Shown here one piece after another: positions 1-8,395 of a DNA stretch of 64,000 nt. The notes under the pieces were generated by a model. That model had not been told where the DNA came from. It was given only the letters and a program-made list of their open reading frames with translations, and ran no database searches. The stretch comes from Haloprofundus marisrubri. Its GTDB lineage: Archaea; Halobacteriota; Halobacteria; Halobacteriales; Haloferacaceae. Positions within the stretch are counted from its first letter, which is position 1, and every line of letters starts with the position of its first letter. The position numbers were made by a program, and so were the translations under genes. The DNA is taken from contig NZ_LOPU01000031.1 of NCBI RefSeq assembly GCF_001469955.1, forward strand, positions 99,895-163,894. The letters run 5' to 3'.

Positions 1-36
1 CCCGCCGAGGGAATCCGCTTCGCCGTCGCCGAGTAG
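1..36 (+). CDS. C-terminal end of probable thymidylate synthase (partial)
   Basis: Only the last 11 codons and a TAG stop lie in the window. The tail ends in GIRFAVAE, which aligns with the conserved C-terminus of ThyA enzymes (GIKAPVAI in the bacterial protein). The dihydrofolate reductase ATG follows the stop directly with no gap. ThyA and DHFR are commonly adjacent in haloarchaea, which supports the call. The sequence is too short to be certain. Confidence 0.45.
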   Translation, partial: PAEGIRFAVAE

Positions 37-552
37 ATGCCGGGAGCATCCGAGATACAGGTCGCGCTCATCGCCGCCGTCGCCGAGAACGGCGTCATCG
101 GCGCTGATGGCGACATGCCGTGGCACTACCCCGAAGACCTCGCACAGTTCAAGCAGACGACGATGGGCCACCCGGTCGTCATGGGACGGCGAACGTACGA
201 GAGCATCGCCCGACAGCTCGGCGGACCGTTGCCGGGTCGGACGAACATCGTTCTGAGTCGGAGCGAGATGGACCTCCCGGAGGGCGCGGTCCACGCCGAT
301 TCGGTCGACGCCGCGATGAACATTGCGAGAGAACTCGTCGGGGAGGATGGTGGAACCGTCTTCGTCGTCGGTGGGGCGACGGTGTACGAGCAGTTCCTTC
401 CGCGCGCCGACCGCCTCGTGCTGACCGAGATTCACGAGTCGTTCGAAGGCGACACCGAGTTCCCGAGGTTCGACCGCGAGGCGTGGGTCGAAGTCGACCG
501 AGAGGAACACGACGAGTTCGACTTCGTCGAGTACCGTCGCCGCGATTCGTAG
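37..552 (+). CDS. Dihydrofolate reductase
   Basis: This 171-residue protein reduces dihydrofolate to tetrahydrofolate with NADPH and is cytoplasmic. Family motifs are clear: the substrate-binding MPWHYPEDLAQFK segment with the catalytic acid at Asp34, GRRTYESI near residues 50-57, and the NADPH-binding VFVVGGATVYEQF stretch near residue 110. The length is normal for the family. The ATG directly follows the stop of the probable thymidylate synthase gene, so the two are probably co-transcribed and translationally coupled; the pairing makes sense because ThyA generates the dihydrofolate that this enzyme recycles. Haloarchaea often have two DHFR paralogues (hdrA and hdrB); the thyA-linked one is usually hdrB, but I cannot assign the paralogue from sequence alone. 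Confidence 0.95.
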   Translation: MPGASEIQVALIAAVAENGVIGADGDMPWHYPEDLAQFKQTTMGHPVVMGRRTYESIARQLGGPLPGRTNIVLSRSEMDLPEGAVHADSVDAAMNIARELVGEDGGTVFVVGGATVYEQFLPRADRLVLTEIHESFEGDTEFPRFDREAWVEVDREEHDEFDFVEYRRRDS

Positions 553-736
553 TCGGAAACTGCCGTGAGTGTCGGCTCGAAGCGTTTTCCGGCGGATTTC
601 TTCGTCAGTTTCTCGTCGGAGCGATGGTGTCTGCTAAAATTCGTCTTAGCGAGAGTTTTTCCGGGCGGGCCTCGTAGACGGGTCCGATGACCGGCAGCGT
701 CCTCCCACGGACAGGTCGAACCGACGGTGATACGCG

Positions 737-1471
737 ATGAACAACTCGAACCAGCAAGCGTACGACCGGGGCACCTCGCTGTACTCCCCGGACGGGCGCA
801 TCTACCAAGTCGAATACGCACGTGAAGCAGTCAAACGCGGCGCACCCGTCGTGGGTATCCGCGCGGCCGACGGCGTCGTTCTCGCCGCCCGCACGCGGTC
901 CAGTTCGCCGCTGATGGTCACAGAGAGCATCGAGAAACTCCACAAGGTCGACGACCACGTCGGCGCGGCCAGCGCCGGTCACGTCGCCGACGCGCGGCGA
1001 CTCGTCGACTACGCCAGACAGGAAGCGCAGGTCAACCGCCTCCGCTACGGCGAACCGGCGGGCGTCGAGGCGCTCACCAAGGAAGTAACCGACTTCATTC
1101 AGGAAAACACCCAGCGCGGCGGGACGCGTCCGTTCGGTGCGGCACTGCTCGTCGCCGGCGTCGACGCGACGGGCCCGCGCCTGTTCGAGACGGACCCCTC
1201 CGGCACGCCCCACGAGTGGAAAGCCGTCGCCATCGGCGGCGAGAGCGCGAGTATCCGCGAGTACCTCGAAGACGCCTACGACCCCGAGATGAGCGTCGAC
1301 GACGGCGTGAGCCTCGCCGTCGAGGCGCTGCTCGAAGGCGCGGACGGCGACGAAATCGCTCCCGAGAGCGTCAGTCTCTCGACGGTCAGCGAGTCGGCAC
1401 ACCACACGTACGACGCCGACGAAATCGCCACCGTCATCGACGGACTCGACCTCGACAGCGACGACGAGTAA
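737..1471 (+). CDS. psmC: 20S proteasome subunit alpha 2
   Basis: This 244-residue protein is an alpha-type proteasome subunit. The N-terminal YDRGTSLYSPDGRIYQVEYA is the alpha-subunit signature that forms the gate of the axial channel, and there is no N-terminal Thr nucleophile or propeptide as in beta subunits. GAPVVGIRAADGVVLAA, and the overall sequence as I recall the two Haloferax volcanii alpha proteins, match alpha-2 (PsmC) better than alpha-1. Haloarchaea build mixed alpha rings, with alpha-2 more abundant in stationary phase. The acidic C-terminal tail (DLDSDDE) is typical. The gene stands alone, with 184 bp before it and 72 bp after it. Confidence 0.9.
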   Translation: MNNSNQQAYDRGTSLYSPDGRIYQVEYAREAVKRGAPVVGIRAADGVVLAARTRSSSPLMVTESIEKLHKVDDHVGAASAGHVADARRLVDYARQEAQVNRLRYGEPAGVEALTKEVTDFIQENTQRGGTRPFGAALLVAGVDATGPRLFETDPSGTPHEWKAVAIGGESASIREYLEDAYDPEMSVDDGVSLAVEALLEGADGDEIAPESVSLSTVSESAHHTYDADEIATVIDGLDLDSDDE

Positions 1472-1543
1472 CGACCGAGAACCACCCGCCACTCGCCGTC
1501 GCCGACCACGACTGTTTTGCGAACGCGCGGCGAACGGCCGACG

Positions 1544-2353
1544 ATGGCGACGCTTCGTCGAATCTTCGTCCACCCGATAAAGTCGCTCGACCCCCAGCGT
1601 GTAGACGCTGCGACCCTCGTCGAAAACGGCGGCCTCGACGGCGACAGAGAGTTCGCGCTGTTCGACGCCGACGGCCGATACGTCAACGGCAAGCGCAACC
1701 GCGACACCCACCGCCTTCGGTCGGTGGTCGACTTCGAGTCGGAGACGGTTCGTCTCGACCCACCGGCCGAGAACGCACGGACGTTCGAGTTGGAAAGCGA
1801 GGAGTTGACCGAGTGGCTCTCGTCGTACTTCGGCGAACCGGTGACGTTGGAACGCGACCGGACTGGTGGCTTCCCCGACGACACCGACGCCTCCGGGCCG
1901 ACGGTTATCTCGACGGCGACGATTCGAGAACTCGCGTCGTGGTTCCCCGACATCGACGCCGAGAGTATGCGCCGTCGCCTCCGGCCGAACCTCGAAATCG
2001 ACGGGGTCCCGGCTTTCTGGGAGGACCGTCTCTTCAGTAGTCGAAACGAAGTGGTCGAGTTCACCATCGGCGACGCTGATGGCGACAACGAGCGAAAAAT
2101 CACGTTCGAGGGGATTAACCCGTGTCAGCGCTGCGTCGTCCCCTCCCGGGACCCGGACACCGGAGCGGAGTACGACGGTTTCCGCGAGCGGTTCATAGAG
2201 AAGCGAGAAGAGACGATGCCCGAGTGGAGCGGCGGCGACTGGTTCGACCACCAGTTCCGCGTGATGGTCAACACCCGCGTCGACGAGAGCGACTGGGGGG
2301 AGACGCTCTCGGTCGGCGACGAAGTGGAGATAGGAGAGACGAAGACGGTCTGA
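1544..2353 (+). CDS. MOSC domain protein, molybdenum cofactor-binding type
   Basis: The 269-residue protein has an N-terminal MOSC beta-barrel (residues about 1-110, starting LRRIFVHPIKSL) followed by a MOSC domain. The domain contains the conserved GINPCQRCVVPSRDPDTG segment near residue 195; its Cys is the expected cofactor ligand of mARC/YcbX-like proteins. This family uses sulfurated Mo cofactor in reductase-type reactions, but no electron-transfer domain is fused here. An upstream TTG in the same frame would add nine residues; I chose the ATG because the MOSC_N homology starts right after it. The substrate is unknown. Confidence 0.85.
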   Translation: MATLRRIFVHPIKSLDPQRVDAATLVENGGLDGDREFALFDADGRYVNGKRNRDTHRLRSVVDFESETVRLDPPAENARTFELESEELTEWLSSYFGEPVTLERDRTGGFPDDTDASGPTVISTATIRELASWFPDIDAESMRRRLRPNLEIDGVPAFWEDRLFSSRNEVVEFTIGDADGDNERKITFEGINPCQRCVVPSRDPDTGAEYDGFRERFIEKREETMPEWSGGDWFDHQFRVMVNTRVDESDWGETLSVGDEVEIGETKTV

Positions 2354-2361
2354 GCCGGGAG

Positions 2362-3123
2362 TTATCGCATCCGAAGAAACGCCCGAGCGGCGACGACTGT
2401 GATACCGATGATTGCCGCGTACAGCAGCAATCCGTACGGGCGGGCCGAGGCGAGTGCGTACTGGACGAGAAGCGCTCCTGCGAGGAGGACGAACCCCACC
2501 CAGACGACTGCGGCCATCGACCCCGAAACGGGTGCGTCGTGGTTTTTCGCGCCGTTGTCGGTGTTATTCACACTCTCAGTGTCGAGCGACTCGGGGTCGT
2601 TCCACTCGTCTCCACGCCGAGAAGAGGAATTCTCGGAGACGACGGAGCGGAGTCGACGAATCCAGTACGTTCCCGGCGTGAGATACTCCGCACCGACGAG
2701 CAAGCCGAGCAGTAACGGGACGTACGGTAGAAACGAGAACTGTTCGCGGAGATACGACGTAGACGGGTCGTCCGGGTTGTAGTGGACCGTCGTCTCCGCA
2801 CCGGACGAGTAGTCAGAAACAAGCGAACTGATTCGCCACTGCATGTTCGACTCCGTGTCACCTCGGTACGACACTCGGTCGTTTCGGTGCTGTTGGCCGT
2901 CGACTGTGTACGTGTAGGTTACGTTCGGTTCGTACTCACGGTCACCCCAAATCGAGATGCGAGCAGACGTGTCCTCGTGGCTGTCGAGTTGCGCTGACTC
3001 CACGGTCCCCGTCGTTTCGGCGAACGAGTCGGCGGTCAACTGCTGGTCGACTACCCACGCCCCGCCGCCGACGACGAGCACGACGGCGAAAAAGAGCACG
3101 AGCGGCGACCGAACTGCGTTCAT
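2362..3123 (-). CDS. DUF3592-type membrane protein
   Basis: The protein has 253 residues, with a membrane segment at about residues 8-26, an extracytoplasmic beta-rich domain (TGTVESAQLDSHE to VHYNPDDPSTSYL), a second hydrophobic segment near residues 130-145 and a hydrophobic pair at about 205-250. The domain with paired TGTV and VHYNPDDP motifs is characteristic of DUF3592, whose function is unknown. It is convergent with the MOSC gene, 8 bp between stop codons. A cytoplasmic Ser/Asp-rich loop lies between the two membrane blocks. Confidence 0.75.
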   Translation of the reverse strand: MNAVRSPLVLFFAVVLVVGGGAWVVDQQLTADSFAETTGTVESAQLDSHEDTSARISIWGDREYEPNVTYTYTVDGQQHRNDRVSYRGDTESNMQWRISSLVSDYSSGAETTVHYNPDDPSTSYLREQFSFLPYVPLLLGLLVGAEYLTPGTYWIRRLRSVVSENSSSRRGDEWNDPESLDTESVNNTDNGAKNHDAPVSGSMAAVVWVGFVLLAGALLVQYALASARPYGLLLYAAIIGITVVAARAFLRMR

Positions 3124-3165
3124 CGCTCGAAAATCACGTTCAGTTGACTTGAACGTGCGGAATAG

Positions 3166-3900
3166 TTACCAATCCGAGAACTTGTCGCGCCGGTAGAGGT
3201 CGAGTTCGCTCACCGTCGAGTTCGTCTGCTTCGTGGCAAACGCGATAGCGTCGGCAATCTCCTCGGGGTCGGTCACCTCACCGGGGTCGAATCGGTCCTC
3301 GAACGCCTCGTCTATCTCCGCGCCGAACTCGGTTCTGACCTCGCTGGGGTTGACCACGGTGACGCCCACGCCGTCGTCGCCGGCGGCCGCTTCGACGCTG
3401 TGGGCGAACCCGCGAAGCCACCACTTCGTCGCCGCGTAGACGGGGTTGAACGGGCGAGGGAACTTGCCGGCGAAGCTCCCGACGTAGACGAGGTTGCCGT
3501 CGGTCTCGCGGAGATGTGGGAGCACCGCACGCGTGGTGAAGAACGCGCCGTCGACGTTCGTGTCCATCATCGCCCGGTACTCCTCGGTGGAGATGTCGAC
3601 GCCCGACCCCCGCCCCAACCCGGCGTTGACGACGGCGATGTCGAGTTCGCCGAACCGGTCGACGGTGTCGGAAACGACGGCTTCGACGGCGTTTTCGTCG
3701 CGCACGTCCGCGGGGACGACGAGCGTCTCGACGCCGTACTCCGATTCGAGTTCGTCGGCGAGTTCGGTGAGTCGCTCCTCGCGTCGAGCCGAGAGCGCGA
3801 GGTGTGCACCCTCGGCCGCCAGTTTCCGTGCCGTCGCCGCGCCGATGCCGGAACTCGCGCCCGTAACCAGCGCGACGCGTCCGGCGAGTTCGTCAGTCAT
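3166..3900 (-). CDS. Short-chain dehydrogenase/reductase
   Basis: A 244-residue classical SDR with a Rossmann fold. Visible motifs are VTGASSGIGAA near residues 13-23 for NAD(P) binding, the NAG motif near residue 92, a catalytic Ser in VGSFAG and YxxxK in YAATK. Basic residues after beta-2 (SARREERL) favour NADPH. These enzymes reduce carbonyls or oxidise alcohols; the substrate cannot be told from sequence. The small C-terminal tail with DLYRRDKFSDW is common in haloarchaeal relatives of the YdfG type. It is a monocistronic gene on the minus strand. Confidence 0.88.
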   Translation of the reverse strand: MTDELAGRVALVTGASSGIGAATARKLAAEGAHLALSARREERLTELADELESEYGVETLVVPADVRDENAVEAVVSDTVDRFGELDIAVVNAGLGRGSGVDISTEEYRAMMDTNVDGAFFTTRAVLPHLRETDGNLVYVGSFAGKFPRPFNPVYAATKWWLRGFAHSVEAAAGDDGVGVTVVNPSEVRTEFGAEIDEAFEDRFDPGEVTDPEEIADAIAFATKQTNSTVSELDLYRRDKFSDW

Positions 3901-4008
3901 ACGTACCGATTCTCGGGTGGCGACTTAGTTGCAGAGGCCGAAAAGCAGACAACGGGTTGCGATTCGGCGGCGACAATGCTGATTGTGCTTCGCCAACTAT
4001 CGAGAGGT

Positions 4009-5457
4009 ATGTCGTCGAACGGCCGAGTGCGCGACTTCTCGAAGTTCTACCGGGAGTACGCCCGTGGCGGCGTCCACGCCGCCAGCGCCGCCGCGATGAC
4101 GGCGTTCGGGTTGCTCACAATCTACCACGAGGCGTTCGCAGTGCTGGCGGTGCTGGCGTACGTCGTTCCGGCGCTGTACGTCTACGCCGAACGGGATGCC
4201 GACGGAAACCATGTCGAGCACCGTGAACACTCCGAACACTCGTCGACCACCGAGACGACTGAATCGCAAGTATCGAGCGCCGGGTCACGCGAAAATGCCA
4301 GCGACGAGAAACACCGCACAGAGGGGGTCGAAGGGCGCAGACCCAAACCGTCCGCTCGGCCGTCGTCAACGTCGGACCCAGATGGCGGCGAGGTAGATGA
4401 ACCCGAAGCAGAGATTGAGGCCGGGACGAAAGCGGGGTCGAGACGCGGTGACGACGCCGAAACAATCGATAGCGACCCCGGAACAACTGATAACGACGCC
4501 GGGGCGAACGACGACGCCAGTGGAGACGAGACAGCCGGAGACGACCGAACTTGGACGACTGTCGAATCGTCCGTCGGCATAGACTTCTCTGATGCCGTCG
4601 TCGCCGGCGACAACGCGTACGCTGTCGGAGAGGACGGCCGTGTTCTCACGCGCACGGACGACGGATGGTCGACCGTGCTCGCCGACGGTCCCGCCGCGGA
4701 GGGCGAGAACCTGACCGGCATCGACGCCACCACCGACGGCGCGGCGGTCTGGGTCGCCGGCGACGGCGGGGCGCTGGGACGAATCGACACCGCATCGAAC
4801 CGCCACACCGACTACTCCGCGCCCGACGGCGACACCGACAGTCTAACCGACCTCGCCATCTCGGGGCGCGCAGGTGAAGAGACAATCCTGTTGGTGAACG
4901 GGTCGGGGGCGGTCCGCCGCGGCGAGTACGACGGCAAAGGGGTTCGGTGGGACGAACTCCAGAAACCCGGAAGCGGGTCCAGTTTTGCGGCAGTCGCGTT
5001 CGCGGACGCGAGGCGAGGCTATCTCGCGGATACGAACGGGTCGGTGTTCCGCACGGCCGACGCCGGCGAGAGCTACGAGGAAATCGGCATCGACGACGCC
5101 GGAGCGCTGACGGCCGTCGTCTCCGCGCCGGAGTCGATGACCGACGTCGAGGTGTACGTCGCCGAAGACGACGGGACAGTCCACCGGTTCGACGGCACCC
5201 GGTGGACACCGAGTCGAGCGAGCGAGGAGAGTCTCTGGGCGCTTTCGGCCGATTCGGCGACGGGTTCGACGACCGATTCGCTGACCGATTCAGCGACACG
5301 CCTCGTCGCCGTCGGCGACCACGGAGTAGTTCTGGACGGAACCGACGAACGCTGGGAGACCGAGGAGACACCGACCGACGAGAGCCTTCGCGGGGTCGCT
5401 CTCGGTGCCGAGTGCGAGGTTGCCGTCGGCGACGACGGCGTGATTATCGAACGGTGA
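4009..5457 (+). CDS. Membrane-anchored beta-propeller protein (YCF48/WD40-like)
   Basis: From the ATG at 4009 the protein has 482 residues. An N-terminal hydrophobic hairpin (about residues 18-55) is followed by a low-complexity acidic linker (about 57-185) and then repeated blades containing AVGEDGRVLTRTDDGW-like units with Gly-Ser-Val-Phe-Arg-Thr variants, typical of YCF48-like or sialidase-like propellers. I chose this start because GAGAGGT, a Shine-Dalgarno-like stretch, ends next to it; the open frame upstream runs antisense to the SDR gene and looks like a shadow. The propeller probably serves as a binding scaffold. Ligand and partner are unknown. Confidence 0.72.
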   Translation: MSSNGRVRDFSKFYREYARGGVHAASAAAMTAFGLLTIYHEAFAVLAVLAYVVPALYVYAERDADGNHVEHREHSEHSSTTETTESQVSSAGSRENASDEKHRTEGVEGRRPKPSARPSSTSDPDGGEVDEPEAEIEAGTKAGSRRGDDAETIDSDPGTTDNDAGANDDASGDETAGDDRTWTTVESSVGIDFSDAVVAGDNAYAVGEDGRVLTRTDDGWSTVLADGPAAEGENLTGIDATTDGAAVWVAGDGGALGRIDTASNRHTDYSAPDGDTDSLTDLAISGRAGEETILLVNGSGAVRRGEYDGKGVRWDELQKPGSGSSFAAVAFADARRGYLADTNGSVFRTADAGESYEEIGIDDAGALTAVVSAPESMTDVEVYVAEDDGTVHRFDGTRWTPSRASEESLWALSADSATGSTTDSLTDSATRLVAVGDHGVVLDGTDERWETEETPTDESLRGVALGAECEVAVGDDGVIIER

Positions 5458-5533
5458 CCGTCAGCACTGTCGAAAACACGTCGTAGACTGCCGCCAACGC
5501 CTCTTTTACGGGGAGACGCCCTAACGACAAGGT

Positions 5534-6685
5534 ATGCACGTACTGACGGGTGGGGTTGTCGCGGACGTAGACGGGACGCGGGAGGCCGACGTCGCCATCG
5601 AAGACGGCGAAATCGTCGCTGTGGGCGACGTTCCGGACGGTGACACCGAAACTGACGTCTCCGGGCAGGTAATCGCCCCCGGACTCATCGACACGCACGT
5701 CCACGTGATGATGGACGGCCGGGCGGACGTGAGCACCATCTACGACGACAGCCCGTACACCGCGAGCTACCGGGCAGTCGCCAATCTGCAAGACGCCGTC
5801 AGGGCGGGTGTAACGACAGTTCGTGACCTCGGAAGTCGGAAGACGCTCGCCCTCGACGCGGGCACCGCCGTCGACGACGGTATTCTGACCGGCCCGCGCG
5901 TTCTCGGCTCCGGGCAGAACATCGTGATGACCGGCGGCCACGGCCACGCGTTCGGCTGTGAGGCCGACGGTCCCGACGAGGTGCTGAAAGGCGCACGCCA
6001 GCAGCTAAAACGCGGTGCGGACGTCGTCAAATGCATGGCGACCGGTGGTGTGCTGACAGAGGGTGCGGTGACCGGGTCGCCGGAACTCACCGAAGAAGAA
6101 CTTCGCGCGGCCGTCTCCGCGGCGAGCGCGAAAGGCGTCCCGACGGCGGCGCACGCCCACGGCGACGAGGGAATCAAGAACGCGGTCCGCGCCGGCATTT
6201 CGAGCATCGAACACGGGACGTTCATGGACCGCGAGGCCGCCGAGATGATGGCCGAGGAGGGAACGTACTGGGTGCCGACGGCGAGTGCCCTCGTCAACAT
6301 CGTCGATAACGGCGTCGAAGCGGGTATCCCCGAGGAAGCGGTCGCAAAGGCAGAGGACGCCGCCGGTCGATTCGAGCACGCGTGGGAGTACGCACTCGAC
6401 GCCGGAGTCGACATCGCGATGGGCACCGACGCCGGGACGCCGTTCAACCAGTTCGGCGACATCCCGCGGGAACTCGAACTGATGGTCGACTACGGTCTCG
6501 AACCAGACGCGGCGCTGGAGGCGGCGACGGTGAACGCCGCGGACCTCGTTGGCCGCGGCGACCTCGGCCGCGTCGCCGAGGGCTACCGTGCGGACCTCGT
6601 CGTGCTCGAAACGGACCCGAACACCGACGTGACGGCGTGGCAGTCGCCGACAGCGGTGTTCGCCGACGGCGAACGCGTCGACTGA
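5534..6685 (+). CDS. Metal-dependent amidohydrolase (imidazolonepropionase/prolidase-like)
   Basis: This 383-residue protein has the composite amidohydrolase fold: a small N-terminal beta domain that closes at the C-terminus and a TIM barrel. Metal ligands visible are His55 and His57 in DTHVHVMM, a probable carboxylated Lys in DVVKCMATGG, His residues in AAHAHGDEG and IEHGTF, and the catalytic Asp in MGTDAGTPF. The same layout is found in Xaa-Pro dipeptidase-like and imidazolonepropionase-like subgroups; the substrate cannot be fixed. It is preceded by a short 76-bp gap after the propeller gene and may be co-transcribed with it. Confidence 0.88.
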   Translation: MHVLTGGVVADVDGTREADVAIEDGEIVAVGDVPDGDTETDVSGQVIAPGLIDTHVHVMMDGRADVSTIYDDSPYTASYRAVANLQDAVRAGVTTVRDLGSRKTLALDAGTAVDDGILTGPRVLGSGQNIVMTGGHGHAFGCEADGPDEVLKGARQQLKRGADVVKCMATGGVLTEGAVTGSPELTEEELRAAVSAASAKGVPTAAHAHGDEGIKNAVRAGISSIEHGTFMDREAAEMMAEEGTYWVPTASALVNIVDNGVEAGIPEEAVAKAEDAAGRFEHAWEYALDAGVDIAMGTDAGTPFNQFGDIPRELELMVDYGLEPDAALEAATVNAADLVGRGDLGRVAEGYRADLVVLETDPNTDVTAWQSPTAVFADGERVD

Positions 6686-6823
6686 CCGAGAAAGAACCAG
6701 AAAAATCCACGACAATCGACTTATATGCCATCGGGACGGTCAGCCGAAAGCGATTGTGAGAGCCGAGAGCACAGTCGATTGGTGTCACAAACTCTTTTGC
6801 CCATCGCTGAGTGTATCCGGCCG

Positions 6824-8017
6824 ATGCACCGCCGGGCACCGTTCGTCCTACTCGCCATCTTCCTCGTCGTGGCGGCGATAGCGCCGCCAGCGGCGGCGTT
6901 TTCGGGCACGAGAGCCGGTGGGTCGGCCGTCGACTCCTCGCCGAACTCGATGGCCGCGATGCAGCAGTCGTTCGACAGCAGTGAAGTTCGTATCGTCGTC
7001 CACGAAGACGGGTCCGCGCGGTGGACGTTCCACTACGAACAGACGCTGGCGAACGAGACCGAACGGCAGAACTTCGAGTCGTTCGCCACAGAGTTCAACA
7101 ACAGCGAGACACCGCTGTACAACGGGTTCAAGAGTGAGTCCGAGTCACTCGTCAAGAACGGTGCCAACAGCACCGAACGGCCGATGGCCGCCCAGAACCA
7201 CTCACGACAGGCGTACGTGACCGACAGTCTCGGAAACACCATCGGCGTCGTGGAGATGTCGTTCGTCTGGACGAACTTCGCACAGACCGGCGACGAAGGG
7301 ACGGTGACCGTCGGCGACGTCTTCGAAGGCGGACTGTACATCAGCCAGAACCAGTCGCTCGTCGTCGAAGCCGGCGAGAATCTCGAGTTCAAAAACGTCA
7401 CCCCGTCGGCGATGCAGTCGAACACCAGTTCGCTGCCGGCCAGCGACTCGGTGACGTGGATGGGCGAGAAGCGGTTCACCGACAACCGTCCGCAACTCGT
7501 CTTCGTTCCGGAGGGGACACAGACTATCGTCGCCGGCGGCGACGACGGTGGGGACCAAGCCCAAGACGGCACGGACGGCGGAACCACGACACCTATCGGC
7601 AGTGGCGGTGGGAGTATGTGGCTCGCCGGGGCCGTACTCGTCATCTTCGGCGGCGTCGCCGTCGCCCTCTGGTATCGTCGCGGCCGTGAGGAAACGGTCG
7701 ATACCGTCGACACCGGAACGGGCGGTGGCAGTGCCGACGGGGCGTCGACGGCAGTTCCGCCCCAGCCGTCTGTCTCGGACGAGGAACTGCTCTCCGACGA
7801 GGACCGCGTCATCACGATGCTCGAAGACCACGGTGGCCGGATGCGACAGGTTCGTATCGTCGAGGAGACGGAGTGGTCGAAGTCGAAGGTGAGCATGTTG
7901 CTCTCGGAGATGGAAGACGAGGGCCTCATCTCGAAACTCCGCGTCGGGCGTGAGAACGTCATCAGCCTCGACGGTCACGAACCGGAGGCGACGAAGTCGC
8001 CGTTCGACGAGGAGTAA
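6824..8017 (+). CDS. Membrane-anchored winged-helix regulator (DUF7345/DUF7343-like)
   Basis: The 397-residue protein starts with a signal or membrane segment (residues about 5-27, APFVLLAIFLVV), has an extracellular Asn-rich domain of about 230 residues, a Gly-rich linker and a second membrane segment (MWLAGAVLVIFGGVAVALW), and ends in a cytoplasmic MarR-like winged helix with VEETEWSKSKVSMLLSEMED as the recognition region. The architecture suggests direct transmembrane signalling to DNA without a kinase, as inference. The upstream in-frame start at 6725 lacks a signal peptide directly behind it, so the second ATG is preferred. The C-terminal helix-turn-helix closely resembles that of the TSP3-repeat protein at 15533-17002. 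Confidence 0.82.
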   Translation: MHRRAPFVLLAIFLVVAAIAPPAAAFSGTRAGGSAVDSSPNSMAAMQQSFDSSEVRIVVHEDGSARWTFHYEQTLANETERQNFESFATEFNNSETPLYNGFKSESESLVKNGANSTERPMAAQNHSRQAYVTDSLGNTIGVVEMSFVWTNFAQTGDEGTVTVGDVFEGGLYISQNQSLVVEAGENLEFKNVTPSAMQSNTSSLPASDSVTWMGEKRFTDNRPQLVFVPEGTQTIVAGGDDGGDQAQDGTDGGTTTPIGSGGGSMWLAGAVLVIFGGVAVALWYRRGREETVDTVDTGTGGGSADGASTAVPPQPSVSDEELLSDEDRVITMLEDHGGRMRQVRIVEETEWSKSKVSMLLSEMEDEGLISKLRVGRENVISLDGHEPEATKSPFDEE

Positions 8018-8092
8018 CGCGGTGCGCTACGACGGGTCACAGCCCGTCCGAAACGCAAGCGTTAAACATCACTCGCGGATAGTATGAGATGC

Positions 8093-8167
8093 GCTCCGTT
8101 GGTGTAGTCCGGCCAATCATCTTGCCCTCTCACGGCAAGGACCAGGGTTCGAATCCCTGACGGAGCA
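8093..8167 (+). tRNA. tRNA-Glu (CTC)
   Basis: A 75-nt cloverleaf can be folded. The acceptor stem pairs GCTCCGT with ACGGAGC, the anticodon stem TTGCC/GGCAA encloses the loop CTCTCAC with anticodon CTC, and the T arm is CAGGG-TTCGAAT-CCCTG. The discriminator base is A and no intron is seen. CCA is not encoded. The gene's 3' end is duplicated 82 nt downstream. Confidence 0.95.
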
Positions 8168-8249
8168 TTTTCTGAACGTAGTGAAGAAAAGCGTACGGAA
8201 GGGATTCTAATCAGGGAGTGACGCGAGCCTCGGCGAGCGAAACGACCGT

Positions 8250-8271
8250 GGTTCGAATCCCTGACGGAGCA
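8250..8271 (+). repeat. 22-nt duplicate of the tRNA-Glu 3' end (att-like scar)
   Basis: The last 22 nt of the tRNA gene (8146-8167), from the T arm to the discriminator base, recur exactly at 8250-8271. There is no second anticodon arm or 5' half, so this is not a second tRNA. Exact copies of tRNA 3' ends are the usual trace left by tyrosine-recombinase integration (attL/attR). Only 82 nt separate the copies, which would fit a deleted element or a nested attachment site. No integrase is adjacent. Confidence 0.8.
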
Positions 8272-8395
8272 CTTTTCCAAACCTCGAACCGACGAGCGCA
8301 GCGAGTCGTGTTTGGTTCTCAAAAATGCGAGGGAGGGATTCCGTGCTCAGAGGACGAAACAGAGTCTTTTTGCACACTTTCGAGAAGGACTGTTT

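Noticed and set aside
605..2251. Long open frame (548 codons) on the minus strand
   Set aside because: It runs antisense to the proteasome and MOSC genes, is Arg/Val-rich and results from GC bias at third positions.
3400..4008. N-terminal extension of the propeller protein
   Set aside because: It is antisense to the SDR gene and Arg/Val-rich; the ATG at 4009 has a Shine-Dalgarno-like sequence and starts the hydrophobic anchor.
8250..8271. Second tRNA-Glu gene
   Set aside because: Only the T arm and acceptor 3' half are present; no anticodon arm or 5' acceptor strand precedes it.
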